From Blumeriella jaapii (taxonomy: Eukaryota; Ascomycota; Leotiomycetes; Helotiales; Drepanopezizaceae), in NCBI GenBank assembly GCA_009599575.1, contig VWND01000076.1:1240001-1304000 (forward strand): a DNA stretch of 64,000 nt. Direction: 5' to 3'. The notes beneath the pieces were generated by a model. It had not been told where the DNA came from. It saw only the letters and a list, made by a program, of their open reading frames with translations, and ran no database searches. How positions within the stretch are numbered: position 1 is the first letter of the stretch; every line of letters starts with the position of its first letter. Below, piece after piece: positions 44,760-56,145 of the stretch. Made by a program: the position numbers and the translations under genes.

Positions 44760-47029
44760 AAAAAGTTACATATCTATATCTCGTTAGATTCTATATTATG
44801 TAAGGGAGGAGAGTAGTAAGTAGTTTTTGACGGTGTGAAGGGAAATCGGGGGCGGAGAGTCTCCAAATAAAAAGAACTTTCTCTCTATTTTTTCAATAAC
44901 ATCAACGAAGTCCTGCCCATAATGTCACTTTGCATCATACACTTCAACCATTAAAGACTTCTACCGAATCTCTAGACCCTAAATAAAACGCTGTAATAAA
45001 TCCACTTGACAATATCGTATCTCGTAGGAAGTGAATTTAGTAAGAAAATATAGTTTAAGTAATCGAAATAGTGCATGCAGCTATGACTTCACGGTGACCA
45101 GTTCAGGGACCCTTTCTAAGTCTGTATAACTTGATCGTAAGTTGGCACGAGGGACCTGTTTGGGAATCTTGAACGCTCGGTGTCAATGAATCTTTCATCC
45201 AACCTTACTCTTACCGAGGCATTTGTCTCGCTGGCTTCTGCAGACAACTAAGCTGAAGTTCAGCTGGAGAGGGCGAATGAATCAAAATAGATGACAAACA
45301 CCTGCTATCCTAAATTGAGACACGAGAATTGAAATAGTTCCTTATTCTATGCTCGACACCGTGCCAATGCTCCGGATCAGGTTCCGTTGTCCTCGGACCT
45401 GTCAACCCGAGGTGTGCCGTCAAGTTGCACTGCATTGGCCACGCACACGGTTACTCGGAAAAACTTGAAATGTGGCCTGTTCTGCGAACTGTGTTGTGCT
45501 CTCGGACAAAGCGGCTGAATAGAGTCTGCGCGTAGCGTGATCTAACCTCCGAAGCAGAAACCTGTTGAGAAGAGGCATACACAGCTACGAGAGAAGCAGA
45601 ATATCGAGTGTAAGTTATTTACTCAGTCCCTATCAAGGCCCCATCCGAGCGAATGAAATCTCCTTGCAAGTAATATCGGCAAACAATCGACAGCGTGGAG
45701 AACCGAGCTGCACTAAGCAACCTTTTGGTCGATAAATCGAGGGGGGACAAACTGGATATAGAAGACTGGTTCTCCAATTAATTTCAAGTAGAGTTGGGGA
45801 TATCCGTCCGAAAAGAAAGCCTTACTTACCATTGAATTATCTTCATGCCTTTCGAGATCTACAGATCGCGGCTGTAAGCGCCTCACAGCCAATGAGAGAT
45901 AGGGCTTGTTCCCTCGAGGCGAAAGTTTTCCCTGTATCTTGTGAACCTCGCTTGCTGCTAAGTTTGGTACTGTACGAGTGAGGATGAAGTCAACACAAGG
46001 CTCGCCAAATGACTGGGATGTCAACGCCAAGGGGATTTCCCGCAGGCTTAAATTTGAATTTGAGCTCGGCCATTTAAAGATCTGAGAGTAAGTCTGAACC
46101 CACATAAGCGACTGCAGGTAATCATAGTCAGAGAAGAGGCGGCTCGTTTATGTAACCGTTACGAAGCCCGTATTTGTATTCTTTCACATCAAAGAGTGTG
46201 CAAAAACGCTTGTTCTATGAAGCTACTACTAGCTGCATGTACTTGCGGTTTCAGACTTACTGGCCGCACGAGTACTACGGATCTAGAGTTTATTTACTCA
46301 ACACATCACCGCATTACCGAATCCATCAATTGACAGCTGTAGTGTAACGATTACTGCCGCAATTCGTGGCAAGTACGCTGCCCTCGTTTGCCGAGCAGAT
46401 AGCTCTCCGAATCTTACGGGTGGAGGTGAATTTCAGATCGGGCTCAAAGCCGTATCGGACTAGCTACTCGTGCGGCCGTGAAGTCTGCCCCCATGCTGTA
46501 GACATACTGTACATATTCTCAATATTTCCCGCAAATCCGTAAAGCCACAGAAGGCTCGTTATTTGCGCACTGACAACGCTTCGTGAGCGATAACCGTCGG
46601 CATGGCATAGACTTTCTGGCCATACGAGAAGATGCTGGAGCGGGATGCAGAGAGCTGTGGGAGATCCTACCATAATGCTATCAATCGCCGCACGGATAAG
46701 AGAGTATGACTTTGACAAGCACTTGTCCTACCGCAGAGGTACTACTAGATCATGTCGCCAGAAGTCTTCCATGCATCCATTATTCCTCACATGCATTCCC
46801 CTGCTTCAAGAACAAAATAATGGCTGTGAGCGCCCCCTTGGCAATAAAACCCGCATTAGTCCCTGGTGACTCGAGATATACATCGAAGCTATGGTTTCGA
46901 ACCAGATGGCGAAGCAGCCGAGATGCCCAAGCTTTGGATTGTTCTACAGTCAAAAAGTGGAAAGAACCCGATCTCCATCCTGTATTACCCTATACGCCCC
47001 TTTCCAAATCAAAGAACAGGTAGCGAAGT
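44760..47029. other. Intergenic, 2.3 kb
   Basis: AT-richer spacer. A 130-codon open frame on the minus strand (46105-45713) is present but has no recognisable domain and no supporting context. Short TACTGTAC motifs occur at about 45969 and 46506. Confidence 0.45.
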
Positions 47030-47999
47030 ATGGCTTTCTCAAGAAGTTATGAATATTCACTCCCGAAGACGCAAGATCTCGAGCAGAGACGTTGGAAAAG
47101 CGTCAGCGGTCTCTCGGCGCCCTTCACTGCCCCGATTGTTGTTCCACAAGACGATTGGTCGAATTGGGAGGTATCGACAACACCAGGAACAGATATTCTG
47201 ACTTGGCACTATGGCGCAACGAGTTTGTCCCCAGCAGATCCCGGCTCGTCGTATCACCCAAACGAGTCCTCGGTATCTTCACTCTCGCCTATTTCAGAAT
47301 CACTGTCGCCAAAGTCAACCAGCCCCTGCGAAGTTTATTACCCAGGGGACGGTCAATTCGATCCCATGACGCAGACAACGGACTGTCTCGTAAAACCTCT
47401 TGCTCCACCCTTCCATCTCACGGGGAGTATGAGGAACGACAATTTGGACGAAGAGTCGGACGGGGGGGCTTGGGAACCGCAGAGGCCCAGAAGAAATTGG
47501 GGTAGCCTCCCGCTGGGGTCATCTCATAGGAGAGCAAAGTCCACGAGCGAAGGACTGTCAAGAGATGCAAAACGGGCCCACACTATCGTCGAGCGAAGTA
47601 AGTCAAATCTTTTCAAATTTGGGGCTTGCCATCGGGTTACTTTCGCTCTCAAGGCTCCCATAACGATCGCTGCCTCGCGAAAGAATGCTAACACTGGATT
47701 CAAGATTATCGAGAAAGATTGAATGACAAGATCGCAGAGCTGGGCCTCTATCTCTTTGAAACATCCGCTGACGGTATGATGTGTCCCAACGAGTTCAGAA
47801 GAGCGTGAGACTGACATTACCAGCCCGTACCAAGCCCTCCAAGTCGCTCGTCATGACACGCGCCAAAGAGCGACTCCAACAACTGGAATCGCAGAACCGA
47901 ATACTGGAAGAAGAAGTAGTGAGGTTGAGGCAACATGTTGCAGTCATGGATCATATTGTTGCATCCAGAGGAGGGCCCAGTCTGGATGTTCCCCAATAG
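47030..47999 (+). CDS. Basic helix-loop-helix transcription factor
   Basis: Three exons: 47030-47597, 47705-47773 and 47824-47999. All are in phase, giving 270 residues. Seen: a Ser/Pro-rich N-terminal region, then the bHLH domain assembled across both introns: KRAHTIVERNYRERLNDKIAELGLYLFE, a loop at the second junction (SADARTKPSK), and helix 2 SLVMTRAKERLQQLESQN running into a leucine-zipper-like tail (RILEEEVVRLRQHV). The E..R basic pattern predicts E-box (CANNTG) binding. I see no sterol-sensing or membrane segment, so it is not SREBP-like in full. It lies between a secreted protein and a retrotransposon. Its targets are unknown. Confidence 0.87.
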
Positions 48000-48681
48000 A
48001 GTCTTTTCGCATGCTTGCTAGTAGCGGCTCGTCAGACGGAGTTGAACGGGTATAGTTCAGGAACAGCCTCTGGGAGGCTATCAAAAAGAACGTGCCATAA
48101 TCCTACACATAAAACATAATTAACCATAATCTTGAACTTACGAACGAAAGAGCCCTCGATCCCCATGGCTCGCTTGGGCAGTTAGGTCTCGTACGTTGTC
48201 GCAAGGGTACTCACTTCAAGTTTATCTCACGTTTTAGTAAAGTCCGACCATATAGTCTCATCAGACGTATATGAGCTATTTCTAGTATCCTCAAATCTCA
48301 ACAACTAAGATAAACACGATGCATTTGAACAAACGATGTATTTGGGTAGATACTCGTCCCGGTACTTCTTCACAGATTCAGGTGGGCCAAAAGTGTTGGT
48401 ATAACAGGTTGATGATACAGAAAAGACTACTATTACTTCGTTATTTGAAATCTGTATGCTTTCTACTATCTAGTGCGCAGCTGAGAATATATGGTGAAGG
48501 AACGCACGTCACTTCAGCCGTGATATCACGTGCCACTATGCGATCACGTGGCATCCAGCCATCCCTCGACCTCCAATTCCTAGGGGTATCCCCAACAATA
48601 GTACCAGGATGGGGTATGTACACTGGTTCGCCGTCTTGCAACACAAGTCGAAAGGGTGATAGGCCTCAGGGAATGGGAGTT
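48000..48681. other. Intergenic flank of the retrotransposon, with older LTR-like sequence
   Basis: No gene. Contains the 204-bp LTR-like segment described separately (48394-48597) and repeated CACGTG sequences. Confidence 0.5.
48394..48597. repeat. Probable degenerate solo LTR of a related copia family
   Basis: Begins TGTTGGTATAACA and ends GGGGTATCCCCAACA. It is 204 bp long, the same length as the nearby LTRs, with CACGTG motifs in the 3' third. No target duplication is visible (AAAAG versus ATAGT). The 3' end resembles 59571-59633. Confidence 0.45.
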
Positions 48682-48885
48682 TGTTGGTATCACATAAGGG
48701 GGGGTTGTGTTGTGTATACACAGGGGTTGAGATATTGCAATAACTGGGGTTGTATTGCGAAAGAGATCTAAGGAGTAAACTAGCTACCGCACGGAGTATA
48801 TGTAGGTAGGGCTGCACGCTTGCAGCCTACCATCACGTGGTGTGATCATGTGATTATGCGCATGATCAACCACCATATACCCACA
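48682..48885 (-). repeat. 3' LTR of the copia element
   Basis: 204 bp. It differs from the other LTR by four G/A transitions, and this copy carries A at two of them in TpG-to-TpA context. It contains CACGTG and a T/G-rich start. Confidence 0.95.
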
Positions 48886-49020
48886 CTGGCAACTCTTTTA
48901 TAGAAATCAACCATAGCTAGTTAGCTAAACTCCTTCTAATTATACATGTAATCGTCTCCTTTCTCCTTTCTTTCTACTGCCTTTCTACCCAACCTTCTAT
49001 TCTTACGTCAATTTCGTTTT

Positions 49021-49523
49021 TTGTTAATAAAGGTAGTAAAAGCTTTATTAGGGTTTGCCTTCGTCATAGCATCCGCCGGATTGTCTTTTCCGTCAATCTA
49101 TTTAACCTTTGATAACTCTTTTTTTTCATAGCTCTGGCGGAAAGCCATAATATCGATCATAAAGCGTTTCTTTTTTGTTATCTCTAATTTGACTAAACAT
49201 TCATATAAAAAGTATGAATCAATGCAGACTACTATTAAAATATCAGAGAAATTAAGCTTTTGAATAATTATGCGTAAAGTTGTGGCGATGCAAATAGCGA
49301 TATTTATTCCAAAAACTATTCCGTATATCTCTGAAGTTAATACGCTTCGTGTAACTCTTTGACACTTGGTTAAGCTCGCTGCAATAAGGTTCCCTTTTAT
49401 TTTAAATAAATTGTCAAGCTGCATTTTATTGGCTAAAAAAGACTTCGTAGCCAATTTGCGAACTGCAGTCTTTGTTATTAGCAAATAAACCATTAACAAA
49501 TACAAATAGCTTTGCAATAGCAA
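49021..49523 (-). pseudogene. Copia RNase H remnant
   Basis: Residual text VTRSVLTSEIYGIVFGINIAI, a DSY...LYECLVKL block and IDIMAFRQSYEKKELSKV, followed after an in-frame stop by IDGKDNPADAMTKANPNKA. These are copia RNase H signatures. The D of the DS motif is retained, but the frame is broken. Confidence 0.88.
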
Positions 49524-50019
49524 AATCGATTTGTATAAATAAAAGTCTTCGATTTTAATTATCTATTATCCATCGAATTCGCTTGTTAATTGTATCGATA
49601 TTTAACTGAACAAGGTTTTCCACTTGTATTTATACAACTACTAAAAGATCGAAAATAACCTCGGGTTAACATAAACTAGCAATATAAACTTCTCGAGCGC
49701 GTTGGGCGAAATAATTACTCCTATCGTCCTTAATTAGCTCGAGTTTCTTTGCTTAGTCCTTTTGTCTAAAAAAAATAAAACCTTTTAACTTATATAAAGC
49801 TTCTTCGTTAAAGGTCAAAACGTTGTTTTCAATCAATATGTTTTTAAACTTCGCATTAAAATCTGCTGCTTGCAGTTCGGCCTCCTCCAAAGCTGAGAAA
49901 GCCTTATCTGCTAGCTGCAACGTGTCGTCTGTTTGCATTCCTACGATTGCGAAAGCAAAAGTAGTAGAAATAAGTAAACAAGGGTCGTATATTAACGTAG
50001 TTATATAAAGCTTGTTTTT

Positions 50020-50931
50020 ATAATGCTTATAATACGTATCCTATCAATGCGTGCCTGCTTCTGCTATATCGTACAAAAGCTTGTGAATCAGCAGAATCGA
50101 GCCTTCTGGATAGCTAGATCGTAGCTTTTTAAAAAGGTGCGCTAAAATCTGTTTTTCTAGAAACCTATTGGCGCTCATATAAGCTTGAGTGATATCCCTT
50201 AAATGCAGTGTAGCGTTGCAATTGCTTGTATGTTCGAGGGTTGGAGCGAAAGCTATAATTAATCTCTGGCTATTTCGCTGAATAATAAATGATTAAGTAA
50301 GAATATCGTACTTCCCATCGTCGTTGTAAGCCTGAATTACCAGTCTAGATTTCTCGAATAGTATAGCTGTATTTTTGCCTTTGATTTCATTCACAATTCG
50401 TGAATTAAAGATTCGGCCGTGGTAAAAAATAGGGTTGTATTATACAACCTCAAAAACGCCTTTCTCGATCAAACCTTTTATTTCCATTTTTTTAGAAGCT
50501 TCGAAAGGCTCGCCGGGGGTTGTGATAACACCTTTTTGGCGTAGCTTGACTAAGCATTCAGCATCTGCCTTCTTCTTGTGTGTAAAGTAGCTTGTAAGAT
50601 AGCTTGCAATACAGTCGTCGAAAAAGTTAGTTTTGATAGTCTTTGTAGAAAACAACATGTTGATATTATTCTCTCTCAAATTTCTTCTTTCCAGTTCGTA
50701 AAACTCGTCAGTTGTAAGTAACTGCTGTTGCTATTGCTCCCTAATCTTTCGGGAAGAAACGCGTATTCTGGTGCCTTGGCGAATTTGCGTAGTCTTTGGA
50801 GATTGAATTGGTGCAATCAGTTCTGCAACAGGCTGTATAATTGCAGCTGGTGCAATAGTCGCAGCTGATGGTGCAACCTTTCCCTCCTCAACAGCTGGTT
50901 CAGAAAGGGTTTTATCGTTCAATTCGTTCAA
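50020..50931 (-). pseudogene. Copia reverse transcriptase remnant
   Basis: Residual text ADAECLVKLRQKGVITTPGEPFEASKKMEIKGLIEKGVFEVV, then NSRIVNEIKGKNTAILFEKSRLVIQAYND and LHLRDITQAYMSANRFLEKQI, matching the copia RT N-terminal half. The catalytic YVDD region is not legible. Multiple stops. Confidence 0.85.
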
Positions 50932-51171
50932 TTCGCCATAATAAGGCTTAACTGACGTAATTCGGAAATCTGAAGCTTTATCGTTGACTTAAATTTTGCA
51001 GGTATTGCCATCCTTTAAAATAAGCTTGTAAAAACCTGACCAACCTCCCTTTTCTTTATATACGCGTACGTCTGATTGCAAAAGGAAATTAAATATTTTC
51101 AAAGTATTCGGGCCGTTCCTAGTACGTAGGGCTTCCGAAACTTTGCGTTCAGCCTGGATTCGCCGAATTTC

Positions 51172-51580
51172 TTAAATTGCAAAGCGTAGCGCATCACGTC
51201 TTTTCGTTACAAAAGCGGAAAAAGCGTCTGTCTCTGATAAACGGAGGTATACACCGTATATTAGCAAAATAGGTATAATACCGCCTGGATTTGCAATGTC
51301 GTTTATAGCTTTAAAAGCCATCTTTAAAATTATATGCTTATCGAGACCTTTATCTTTCAGTTGCTTTTTCAAAATATTGTAAATTCGTTTAAAAAAGCCG
51401 TGGTAACGTTCCATTTTACTAATACTGTTATAAGCTTTAATTGGGACGATCTTAATATTATATTTCATAAAGCGTGCCTGCTAACGAAACTCCTGAAAAA
51501 TTAAATTAGTTCCTGAATCGATAACAATTACGTCGGATAGACCCAAATAAAAATCGATCCAATGCAGCCGAAATGTATTT
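51172..51580 (-). pseudogene. Copia integrase core remnant
   Basis: DVIVIDSGTNLIFQEF (second catalytic Asp), a stop, then MKYNIKIVPIKAYNSISKMERYHGFFKRIY with the catalytic Glu in MERYH. Typical copia integrase spacing. Confidence 0.85.
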
Positions 51581-52601
51581 CATACGTGTTTTACAATTAT
51601 ATTTTTTAAAAAACCATCAGAGCTGTAAATGGTGGCTGAATCTACGATATAAAAGACTGGGTCGCCGTCGATATATATAATATCTATAATCATTAAATAA
51701 TTAAATTCGTAATCGTTTTTCAATGAAATTTTAAATCGGCGAAAAGCTTGCTCGTGTAATTGGCATTGAGAACAGTATTTTGCAATTTTTTCCAGGATAG
51801 CAGTTTCGAATTCCTGCCCTGCTCGTTCCAGAGTAATTGCAAAGCGCTGTACAAAAAGGTGTTCTTATCGTTTATAAATCTGACGTAGTTCGAGTTCTGT
51901 AAAATAGCAAAATAAGATTTCTTAGGTGTTGAGCAGCATAAATAAATGTTTTTATTTCCGAACTACTAATACGCCAGGGCTATTCTTTTATATAAGCATA
52001 TTATGCAAGTTATCGAAATAAATATAAAAAGCATTTATGTTTTTTAGATAGATTAAAAAAAAGGTATTAATATTAATAATATAAAACTTAATCTTACCAA
52101 TAAATGTTGCAACAAAAAACTGTTCCTTGGATATTTGCAGAAGTTATTTTAAAACTAATCGTATTTTCTTTCGAAAAAAGGTCAAAAGCAAGCTGGAGTA
52201 ACAATCTTTTAAAGGCTTTAAACTGAAATATACCATTTGAAGATTTGCCAGCTGCATCCGAATCTGGGAGAAATCTTTAGAATTTATATAAAAAATATTT
52301 CGAGCCTGAGATATACGTTTCCAATAGGGGTTTATCGTTTTTCTGGATGGAAGGGTTTATAGGGTCAAGCTTTGTAAAAGCGTGGTAGGCAAATCGCTTT
52401 TGTAAAATAGTTAAAACTTCGATTTCTACTACTTTGCCAGCTTTTGTATGAAAAGTTTAAATAAAGAAATTGTCGTTTTAATACTTATCCCCATCGTAAT
52501 AGCCGTTTTTCGGCGTTTTATATGTTGTATTGACCGGGAGGGGAGGAAGGGGCGTCTTCCAATCCTTCAACACCTTCGTATTGCGCAAGAAAGCTTGTGT
52601 A

Positions 52602-54348
52602 TTATTGCACAGTCGAGGGAGCTCCAGTAAAATAAGCTTTATTGGCGCTGTATTCGTCGTATGCTTTCTTACGTTCTTCTGGGGAGTGTTTTGTTGACCA
52701 GCAATCCACCTTCTTGTATACCCAACACTTCTTAGGTTGGGAACTGCTAGAACTGCCTGAATAGCCTCCTCGGCCTCGGAATCCTCCTCTAAATGAGCTT
52801 CTGCTTTGGTAGCCTCTACCGAAGCGTTCTTCGCGACCTCTGCCTTTGTAGATTCGATCTGTGTAGTAGCTTTTATCTTGATTTGCAAAAGTTTGAAAAA
52901 GCTGGGGGGTGATAAGGGTCAACTTTCGTAACTGAACTTCTCGTTTAATGGTTCCAATTGCATTGCGTAGCTGGGATGCGACGCCTTTATACGTATTTGC
53001 AAGGTCTATTAAGGCGTATCTGCATTTCTGTACGCCGTTGCAAGCGCTGATAACTTGATCTCGCAAATGATTATCGGTTTCGTACTCCTCGATAAAAGCT
53101 TGTTAATATAGCGCTAGTTTCTCGAACATGGTTTTCAAGCATTCCAAGCGCGACTTGCCAAGGTTTTCAGCCTGTATTCCTTTGTATATAATCGTACGCC
53201 ATGCTATCAAGTAAAGCTTGCGGTTCTCAGTCGTTTCGAAATAAGTTTTTTATAAAACTAATCATCACGCCAAACTGATAGTTTTTACGAATTATAATAT
53301 TGCAGTAATAAGCGTCAGCTGCTTTTTTAAGCATGTGAGGAAAGGCTTTTGCGTACAAGCTTTCGGAAAGATTGCATAAATCGCACAAACTGTAGAACTT
53401 CTTCAGCTTTACGTAGAATATATCCCACACTCCATCTCCGTACTTTATCTTATTTTTGTAGTACATCTTGCTGAGATTCAGAACTAGCTGTGCAAAATCA
53501 TTTCTTTTATAAGATCTGACTTCTGCTTTTTTTCGTCGTCGCCTGAAGGTTTATCGGAAAGATTGTTGCCTTTAACCTTTGGAATCTTCGTTTTGTTTTT
53601 GAAATTGTATAACGTTTTGCCTTTTGTAAAAAGGTGTATCACGTACGCTATTATCGCTACCTTTGGTAGGTATTTTGATTGTTCGTGACGCATATACGTT
53701 GGCTAGGCTGTTTTTTGCCCCTTTAAAATCCACCCTTATCATTTTCGATATAGGCATTTTTTATTACTATAATAATTTTCGCTCCCAGCAACAGATTTAA
53801 ATAAAAAAGGCAAAGGTGGGTTCTCTTTTTTATCTCTGGAGGCCACCTCGTAGCTAAGTCCCTTAATCTTCATCTGTTGTCGTTTCTTGTCTGCAGAAGT
53901 CCAAAGAATAGGTTTTATTCTCCTGGAGTACCGCTGCCAAACGGTCTGCATAGCTCCCATCTCGGTCTTTAGTAGGTAGGGCCATATTAATTCCATAGGT
54001 GAATAAATGGTTGTAAAAATTGCGTTTTAAAAAGGCGTATGCAATACTAAATAAATCGGCGTTCCAATCAGCAAAATCTTCTTGAAAAAGCTTCTATAAG
54101 CCCTTTCCTTAAACGTATTTGTGTTCTGCCTTGTATCGCTCTAGAAAAAGGTAAATCCATCCATTTACGGCAGAAGCGGTTTGGAAGGTAGCTGATTTTG
54201 GTTTGAATTGCTTCAGCCAAAGGTCGGTATCGATCTCGAAATCTAGGTCGAATAAAGGGTTTTCGAATGGAGTAAAAAGACATTCTCGACATTTTGGCTG
54301 CTTTTGCTTGCAATCAGAAAGGTTGCAAGGTAGATTGTAAGGTTGCAA
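52602..54348 (-). pseudogene. Copia gag remnant with CCHC-like zinc knuckle
   Basis: Broken frames include FTPFENPLFDLDFEIDTDLW (about 54270), a central capsid-like helical part (53466-53227), an Arg/Gly-rich stretch (GRGREERFGRGYQSR) and a degraded knuckle CWVYKKVDCWSTKH (one expected Cys reads Tyr) near 52690-52740. Several stops and frame changes. Confidence 0.85.
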
Positions 54349-54667
54349 GGTCGAATTGGGTTGAATTGGGTAGAATTGAGTTGTTGCTGTTTTCGGTGCG
54401 CAGGCTGCAAGCTCGGGCTTGGCGCAAATAAGTGGGTCTTTGTTGATTTCGGTTTTGGTTGTTGCGCAGGCTAGGCGCGAGCGTGTAAGACGCGTACAAT
54501 CAAGGGGTCACCTCCTAGTACCTGATCTCAGCTATTCCGAAGAAGTCGTCGATCTTAGCGTAGCTCCAAATGCAAGCAAGGGTCGCCTTTTGCACCGTTT
54601 TGCTACCTCTTCTTTAGTAAAAAACCTAGCTGCTCTGTGGTTAACAGTAAAGTCAACCACTGATCAG

Positions 54668-54871
54668 TGTTGGTATCACATAAGGGGGGGTTGTGTTGTG
54701 TATACACAGGGGTTGAGATATTGCAATAACTGGGGTTGTATTGCGAAAAAGATCTAAGAAGTAAACTAGCTACCGCACGGAGTATGTGTAGGTAGGGCTG
54801 CACGCTTGCAGCCTACCATCACGTGGTGTGATCATGTGATTGTGCGCATGATCAACCACCATATACCCACA
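54668..54871 (-). repeat. 5' LTR of the copia element
   Basis: 204 bp, flanked on its right by target duplication GAGTT (54872-54876). The internal sequence next to it reads CTGATCAGTGGTTGAC on the element strand, the expected place of the primer-binding site. Confidence 0.95.
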
Positions 54872-55606
54872 GAGTTACTTGTGACCGAGAATTGCAAACG
54901 GGTTGCTAGCAAATATGTGATAATTTGACTGTAAACAGCGTCATGTACCTTGAGTCTGTAACTTCAGGACGTTCAGTAACTTCGGTGACTTCTTACAAAA
55001 TGGGTAATCCGCCGCAATTGAATTTTCTCTGCATCCGAGGACATACAAGTAGATTCCTTGTAAGAAGCGTCCTCGCATAACTCACAAACTGACTACGACT
55101 TCGGATGAGTGGAGGCTGCTGGAGCATTCGAAAACTATTTATTTTTGATCTGAAAACTATCATGATGCTGTATGTAGGTACTTACCTAGGTATGTATATG
55201 GAAATAACAGTGGTGGACAAGCTCTTTCGGAATTTATTGATAGAAGACGAAAATCTAAAAATTGAAACGTCTCCTGCGATACCTAATGATTCGCAAGGTC
55301 TCATCCAATATCACCCTCGCCACATCGCAAGCGAAGACGAACAATACAATACAATACATTATAATGATAAGAAAATAATAAGAAAATAAGGGACTTCGTA
55401 TTAGCCTCTTAATTGACGAGATTCATGAGTTGGGATCAAGAGAGATGTAGACAACGATATGGCGAGTTCCCGTCTCCTCCTGCTCAATACCTGGGAACAG
55501 TAGATGATCTTGAGTATACTCCGCAGTATAGCATAGTGAAAAAGATACCTCGATTGGAAGTCTGCTATATCTGAGGTCACATTTACTCCTCCTGCATCGA
55601 TATCGC
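54872..55606. other. Intergenic, AT-rich
   Basis: A 94-codon open frame on the plus strand (55105-55389) has no recognisable domain. No gene assigned. Confidence 0.45.
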
Positions 55607-55799
55607 TGTGGGAATATGGATCACGTGGAGGCACGTGATAACCTGGATGCGCCAAGCCTACGCTAGGCTGCAGGCCCACACATATTCTACCTCCGATAGC
55701 TATCTACCTAGATAGACCAGACCCCATCGCAATACAACATACAGTCATTGCAACGTCTCAATCCCGTGTATTACACAACCCCCCTTTGTGAAACCAACA
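55607..55799 (-). repeat. Solo LTR of the same copia family
   Basis: 193 bp. It begins TGTGGGAATATGG and ends CCCCCCTTTGTGAAACCAACA-like on the plus strand. This corresponds to the inverse orientation of the LTRs as written at 48682 and 54668. Internal blocks CACGTG, GGCTGCA, CGCAATACAAC and GTCTCAATCCC align in order. Perfect 5-bp target duplication ATCGC at 55602-55606 and 55800-55804. Confidence 0.85.
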
Positions 55800-56145
55800 A
55801 TCGCCGTATTCTTATTTGACAATCGCAGGTCAAACAGCCCGTTCACCCCCCTCTCTTGTATCTAAAATCCTCAGCTTAGCCCTACGGGGGGCTTGAGGTG
55901 ATTGTGCCCCTCCAGACGCTAAATAATAATAATATTCTCATCATCATCATCATCTGTTGTTCGGGGCTCGCTCGGCTATTAGCTAGCATTTTATCGGTGG
56001 ACGCGCGGGGACATCGGTGGACGTGCTAATCCCGTTGATGGGGGCTTCCGAGGTAAGAGGAACTACAAATCTGGGCAATTCCTCTCGGTTATTTACTTCA
56101 GTATAGGCCGCCCGTTGATAACCGTCCCTCTTCTATTAAATCGTC
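55800..56145. other. Intergenic with dispersed repeat copy A
   Basis: Contains repeat copy A (about 55855-55955) and ATCATCATCATC trinucleotides. The remainder is the esterase promoter. Confidence 0.5.
55855..55953. repeat. Dispersed direct repeat, copy A
   Basis: Shares blocks with 59983-60100 in the same order: TTGTATCT, CAGCTTAGC, TACGGG, GGCTTGAGG, TGCCCCTCC, AGACG.TAAA.AAT and ATCATCATC. Copy A lacks internal segments present in copy B. Confidence 0.75.

Larger units (their letters stand above)
48682..54871 (-). mobile_element. Complete but defective Ty1/copia LTR retrotransposon
   Basis: The element is 6190 bp. Two 204-bp direct repeats (48682-48885 and 54668-54871) begin TGTTGG, end CCCACA and differ at only four positions. 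The 5-bp target duplication GAGTT is seen at 48677-48681 and 54872-54876. The coding strand is minus. Degenerate gag (with zinc knuckle), integrase, reverse transcriptase and RNase H remnants follow in the copia order gag-INT-RT-RH from right to left. The interior is strongly AT-rich with many stops. Conserved residues are lost by G-to-A type changes, for example a tryptophan TGG read as TAG before the IDGKDNPADAMTK block near 49080. This fits RIP inactivation. Confidence 0.96.

Noticed and set aside
45713..46105. 130-codon open frame on the minus strand
   Set aside because: No recognisable domain, signal peptide, splice context or conserved wording. AT-rich spacer frames of this size occur by chance.
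48319..48771. 150-codon open frame on the plus strand
   Set aside because: It overlaps LTR and LTR-like sequence and has no protein-like motif.
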